Shown in pieces: positions 6,494-9,430 of a DNA stretch of 9,430 nucleotides. A program made the translations under genes and the position numbers. The DNA is from CAYZJD01 sp964478455 (lineage in GTDB: Bacteria > Acidobacteriota > Terriglobia > Bryobacterales > Bryobacteraceae). The stretch covers positions 1-9,430 of the forward strand of contig CAYZJD010000167.1 of NCBI GenBank assembly GCA_964478455.1, read 5' to 3'. The notes below the pieces were generated by a model. That model did not search any database. It worked only from the letters and a program-made list of their open reading frames with translations, and was not told the DNA's origin. Position 1 is the stretch's first letter, and every line of letters starts with the position of its first letter.

Positions 6494-7564
6494 TCACTGC
6501 CGGCGATTGCCGAGACGGAGAACGAAGTCCTCCATGACGATGCGGTCGTCGGGGCGGGCGTCGCGGAGGGCGCGGTCGGCCCCGAAGATCTCCGTGAGGA
6601 TGCGCGCGAGTTCCTCGCTGGTGAAGATGGAGGCGGTGTGCAGGATCTGCTCCGCCTTGGAACGCCAGACCGGCCGGCCGGGACGCGAGAACCGGTCCTG
6701 GACCTGCTGCGCGCCGCGAAGCCCCGCCTCTTTGGCCGCCAGCGCCATGCGGAAGTGCGAGGCCAGAAACGTCAGCGCCAGGGGCAAGTATTCACCCTGC
6801 CGCACCAGCATGTGGAGCAGATCGAGCGCCCGCCGGCGGTCGCGCCGCCCCAGAGCCTCCACGAGAACGAAGATGCTCGAGGCGCTGGAGTCGGGCACCA
6901 GCGCGGCCAGGTCCTCCATGGTGAGCGTCTTGCCGGAGCCGCTGTAAAGGCGGAGCTTCTCGATCTCCACCGCGATGCGCATGGCGTCGTTCCCTAGCGA
7001 CTCCGAGAGAAGGTCCATCACCTCCGGGTCAACCGTGAGACCGGCCGCGCGGGCAAGCTGGCGGGCAAGCTGCCTCGCTTCGGCGGCTTGAAACCGCGCA
7101 AACTCAACCTGTGCCGGGACAGCCGAATAGAACTTGCGGACGCGCTCGATCTTCTGCCGGTCCTCCCCTTCAAACTCGAAGCGGGCCGCATCGAAGACGA
7201 TCACCACGCCCGGTGTGGGGTTCTTCATGTACTCGGCAAGCGTGCCGGCAGCGTCGCTCCGGGAACCCTCGTCGTCCTCGCCGGCGGACCTCCCTCTCGC
7301 CAGGGCCGCTTCGGCGCTGGAAACCCACAGGACCCGCTGCGGCGTGAACAAGGAGAGTGCCCGGGCATCGTCAAGAACGGCGCTGAGGGAAATCTCATCC
7401 AGGTCGTGGCGGATGAAGCCTTCGCCCCGCTCGTCCGGTCTTAGCGCCCGCTCGATGAGCGCGCGGCGGCACTGCTCGCGCCGGTAGGGCTCGGGCCCCA
7501 GGAATAGGTAGGCCGGGGCCGGCTCCTGCCGTTGGATGTGCGCGAGGAATTGTTCCGGAGTCAT
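6494..7564 (-). CDS. holA: DNA polymerase III delta subunit
   Basis: HolA is the clamp-loader subunit that opens the beta sliding clamp during loading. The 356 residues fit the family. The N-terminal domain opens with TPEQFLAHI and AYLFLGPEPYRREQC, the usual delta beginning that resembles a degenerate P-loop, without a functional Walker A. PGVVIVFDA (118-126) is the conserved strand in the middle of domain I. Domain II follows with ARQLARAAGLTVDPEVMDLLSESLGND and the domain III collar helices with FVLVEALGRRDRRRALDLLHML and LALTFLASHFRMAL. The gene begins 4 bases after the lptE stop. The lptE-holA order is also found in Escherichia coli and is widely conserved. A low-complexity, charged insert (about 86-106) interrupts domain I. 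Confidence 0.9.
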   Translation of the reverse strand: MTPEQFLAHIQRQEPAPAYLFLGPEPYRREQCRRALIERALRPDERGEGFIRHDLDEISLSAVLDDARALSLFTPQRVLWVSSAEAALARGRSAGEDDEGSRSDAAGTLAEYMKNPTPGVVIVFDAARFEFEGEDRQKIERVRKFYSAVPAQVEFARFQAAEARQLARQLARAAGLTVDPEVMDLLSESLGNDAMRIAVEIEKLRLYSGSGKTLTMEDLAALVPDSSASSIFVLVEALGRRDRRRALDLLHMLVRQGEYLPLALTFLASHFRMALAAKEAGLRGAQQVQDRFSRPGRPVWRSKAEQILHTASIFTSEELARILTEIFGADRALRDARPDDRIVMEDFVLRLGNRRQ

Positions 7565-7568
7565 GCCC

Positions 7569-8102
7569 TCAGAAGTTCTCGAGTACGGCGCTGACGACGC
7601 TGCGAGCGACGTCGCGGCTCAGCCGGTCGAGCGCGATATCGCTCTCTTCGAAGTAAGCGAGCTGATCGGCGCTGATTTCGTAACGCTCGCGAAACTCCAT
7701 ATTCAGCCGCTGGTAAAGGACCTTCCCCGTGGCCCGCTCTCGCAGGACGACCGAAAGAATAACGCTCAATTGCACGGCGCTGGCCCGGCCGGTAGCAGGA
7801 TCGAACACGGTCGGATAGGAGTTGTAGTTCACCACCGTGCCGTCGAGGATGGCGTCGGCGTCGTTCGCGTCGGCAACGATCCGGTAGCGGGTGCGGGAGA
7901 GAAATTCTCTAGTGATGGCGGCTGGAAGCCGGCTGGTCAGCTTGTAGCGGACAGTGACATTGGTGAATGCCGGCACCGCGATCGTGTGGATGCTTCGGGG
8001 AAGCAGGTCCGCCCGGCCCCCGGCGTGGTAGCCACAGCCGGCCAGAAGCAACAACGGAAGGCAGAGGATCGCGCCCGGCGCGATGAGACAGCCGCGCTTC
8101 AT
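7569..8102 (-). CDS. lptE: LPS assembly lipoprotein LptE
   Basis: LptE is the outer-membrane lipoprotein that plugs the LptD barrel and helps insert lipopolysaccharide into the outer leaflet. The 177-residue protein has a type II signal peptide: MKRGCLIAPG, a leucine-rich core, and lipobox LLAGC with acylated C23. The mature start CGYHAGGR is the standard LptE opening (CGY-H motif). TIAVPAFTNVTVRYKLTSRLPAAITREFLSR and the later DGTVVNY segment fit the family fold. Its ATG overlaps the stop of the upstream Asd-like gene as ATGA, and holA follows 4 bases after its stop, so the three are probably translated from one message. Family sequence conservation is low, but the lipobox, motif and holA neighbour agree. 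Confidence 0.9.
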   Translation of the reverse strand: MKRGCLIAPGAILCLPLLLLAGCGYHAGGRADLLPRSIHTIAVPAFTNVTVRYKLTSRLPAAITREFLSRTRYRIVADANDADAILDGTVVNYNSYPTVFDPATGRASAVQLSVILSVVLRERATGKVLYQRLNMEFRERYEISADQLAYFEESDIALDRLSRDVARSVVSAVLENF

Positions 8103-9124
8103 ACAGCGAGGCCCGGCTCCTTGCGCCGCAGAAGGTCGCGGGCCACCGACACGCCGTTATCGGCCATAAGGCGAAGGTTGTCGGCGACCAGCCAGAACCA
8201 GCACGCATGGGGATCGTTGCGGTCGGCTGCAATGCCACCCACCGCGATCCCGCTCTGGCCCGCGATGCCGGCGCTGGTCGGCGGCTCCAGGTCGCCGTCG
8301 CGGACGTCCACCTGTCCGGAGGCGAGCGAGCGAGCCAGCGCCGCCGGCTCTTGCGGCCTTTCGAACTCCACGTGCACCGAGATGCTGTAACCGTGGAAGA
8401 CGGGCACCTGGACGAGGCGGATGGAAGGCAGAGGCCCCACGCCGGCAATGGATAACAGCGAAGCGAGGTGCCGCTCGATGCGCTGTTCGACTGATTCGAG
8501 CGATTGTGGCGCGTCGAAACCATAGCTCGCAAGCAGGTTGAAGCCGAGCTGCGCGTCGAAGACCTCCTTGGGCAGGCTCTTGAACGAGAGCAGATTGACT
8601 GTCTGTTTTTGGAGCTCGTCCAACCCGCGGCGGCCGCGCTCGCTGGCCGGTTCGAAGATCTGCGCGAGCGAGCGGCGGATGGGACATGCGGCCGCGAGGC
8701 TTCTCAAGAGGATGGCCAGCGCAATGGCGGCCGGGTGCGCGATGACATGAAACGCGGCCTCGGGCGCCTCGAAGCCTGGCGGCTCGACGGAAGGAGCGCG
8801 CAAGCGGGCGTGCGGATCGTCTTCGGCGCAGTAGGTCAGGTCGATGAAAATGGGGCCGCCGCCGGAGACGCCCGCGAGCGCGATCGCCTTGTGGCTGGAG
8901 TCGCGGGAACCGGCGAGGAACGTGACCTCCGAGCCGCGCAACGCGTCCTCGTCGAGCCGGGTCATGATGGCCGCCTCGCCGTCCTGTTCGGTCAGCGTGA
9001 CCGCTTCCGCGTCCACGCCGATTAGCTTGAGCGAAACGGCAAGGTCCGACTCGGCAAGCACGTCGCGCACTTCACGTCCGATGAGGGACTCGCCGCCCAC
9101 GATCGACACGCTGGCGCGCTTCAT
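8099..9124 (-). CDS. Aspartate-semialdehyde dehydrogenase-like pseudoenzyme
   Basis: The 341-residue protein has the overall layout of Asd: an N-terminal nucleotide-fold start SVSIVGGESLIGREVRDVL, a central dimerisation domain, SERGRRGLDELQ (161-172) matching the Asd SGxGxxGxxEL segment, and a C-terminal VADNL motif (313-317). The catalytic positions are not kept. Where Asd has NPNC, this protein has HPAA (130-133), so the nucleophilic cysteine is alanine. Where Asd has GHS, it has GYS (245-247), so the catalytic histidine is tyrosine. The phosphate-binding arginine region after FID is also replaced. It therefore should not make aspartate semialdehyde and is like USG-1-type Asd paralogues. 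I chose the ATG at 9124; an upstream in-frame start at 9232 would translate the repeat element. The stop overlaps the lptE start. Its role is unknown. Confidence 0.8.
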   Translation of the reverse strand: MKRASVSIVGGESLIGREVRDVLAESDLAVSLKLIGVDAEAVTLTEQDGEAAIMTRLDEDALRGSEVTFLAGSRDSSHKAIALAGVSGGGPIFIDLTYCAEDDPHARLRAPSVEPPGFEAPEAAFHVIAHPAAIALAILLRSLAAACPIRRSLAQIFEPASERGRRGLDELQKQTVNLLSFKSLPKEVFDAQLGFNLLASYGFDAPQSLESVEQRIERHLASLLSIAGVGPLPSIRLVQVPVFHGYSISVHVEFERPQEPAALARSLASGQVDVRDGDLEPPTSAGIAGQSGIAVGGIAADRNDPHACWFWLVADNLRLMADNGVSVARDLLRRKEPGLAV

Positions 9125-9167
9125 CGGCTTACCCAGGCACTCACGATCTCTGGCAAGCAGATCAGTT

Positions 9168-9217
9168 GGTGTGGAGTGCGCAGTCTTGCGCGCCACGCCG
9201 ACAGTCTTGCCGGCGGA
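9168..9217. repeat. Interspersed hairpin-module repeat, copy 2 (two modules)
   Basis: This 50-base element lies between the stop of the right-edge membrane gene and the start of the Asd-like gene. On the minus strand it has two 12-base imperfect palindromes, GGCAAGACTGTC and CGCAAGACTGCG, separated by the same nine-base spacer type (GGCGTGGCG) as in copy 1. The flanks TCCGCC and CTCCACACC are also shared with copy 1. GTGG and CCAC near its end can form an outer stem around the second hairpin. It lacks exactly one 12-base module present in copy 1. Confidence 0.75.
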
Positions 9218-9244
9218 AGGTCTGCTCTCCACCCGAACATAACG

Positions 9245-9430
9245 TCAACCCCCATGCTTGGCGACTCCCGCTTCTACCACCGGCGGCGCCGGACGGAGTC
9301 GGCGTCGGAGGATGCCTCCCATCCGCACGACAACTCCGCTGCCGACGTAGGCTGTAGCCATCGCCAGCAGCACGGGGTGGGAAAAGTTCCAGTTCAAGTA
9401 AACCAGGCCGCCCCAGAGGATGTCCGTAAG
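9245..9430 (-). CDS. C-terminal part of an integral membrane protein, probably CDP-diacylglycerol-serine O-phosphatidyltransferase
   Basis: The frame enters from the right edge and ends at a TGA (complement of 9245-9247), giving 61 residues. It contains a hydrophobic stretch, TDILWGGLVYLNWNF then SHPVLLAMATAYVGSGVVV, followed by a basic tail with RMGGILRRRLRP. The HPV, hydrophobic, AYVGSG, basic order resembles the last transmembrane helix and cytoplasmic tail of phosphatidylserine synthases of the CDP-alcohol phosphotransferase family. Those enzymes make phosphatidylserine, the precursor of phosphatidylethanolamine, in the inner membrane. The catalytic DGxxAR motif would lie outside the window, so this is a resemblance call. 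Other polytopic proteins are possible. Confidence 0.5.
   Translation of the reverse strand, partial: LTDILWGGLVYLNWNFSHPVLLAMATAYVGSGVVVRMGGILRRRLRPAPPVVEAGVAKHGG

Noticed and set aside
5558..6997. A 479-codon open frame on the plus strand across lptB and part of holA
   Set aside because: It is antisense to lptB and holA and crosses the promoter gap. The composition (rich in R, A, D, H) is that of a shadow frame.
9220..9247. TTGACG near the right-edge stop codon as a -35 box for the Asd-like gene
   Set aside because: No -10-like hexamer is found at 16-18 bases spacing.

Overview
The window is a stretch of high-GC Gram-negative chromosome in which every gene I can support lies on the minus strand, so transcription runs from the right edge to the left. 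Lipopolysaccharide-export genes (lptE, lptB), sigma-54, a long-form ribosome hibernation factor and RapZ point to a diderm bacterium. The gene string and the GC-rich interspersed element fit an Acidobacteriota genome of the Solibacter/Bryobacter type. That placement is inference; there is no rRNA here to fix it.

Layout from right to left: the C-terminal end of a membrane protein, probably phosphatidylserine synthase (9430-9245); a 120-base gap with a short repeat element; an Asd-like protein that has lost its catalytic residues (9124-8099); lptE (8102-7569, ATGA overlap with the previous gene); holA (7564-6494, 4-base gap); a 105-base gap with a good sigma-70-type promoter; lptB (6388-5663); a 197-base gap with a second copy of the repeat element; rpoN (5465-3885); hpf (3859-3302); rapZ (3289-2399); a secreted clan-A glycoside hydrolase (2394-361); and the start of a sugar-phosphate isomerase/epimerase-like gene (355 to the left edge). 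No stretch over 300 bases lacks a gene.

Functionally there are three blocks. The right block joins envelope biogenesis (phospholipid synthesis, LPS assembly lipoprotein) to the clamp-loader delta subunit. The middle block is the widely conserved lptB-rpoN-hpf-rapZ cluster, here without ptsN and without adjacent lptA or lptC. The left block is a carbohydrate-use pair that follows rapZ without a gap large enough for a separate promoter.

Most of the window is conserved housekeeping DNA. The parts most worth a second look are the repeat element, which is built from 12-base hairpin modules and differs between its two copies by exactly one module, and the Asd-like pseudoenzyme translationally coupled to lptE.
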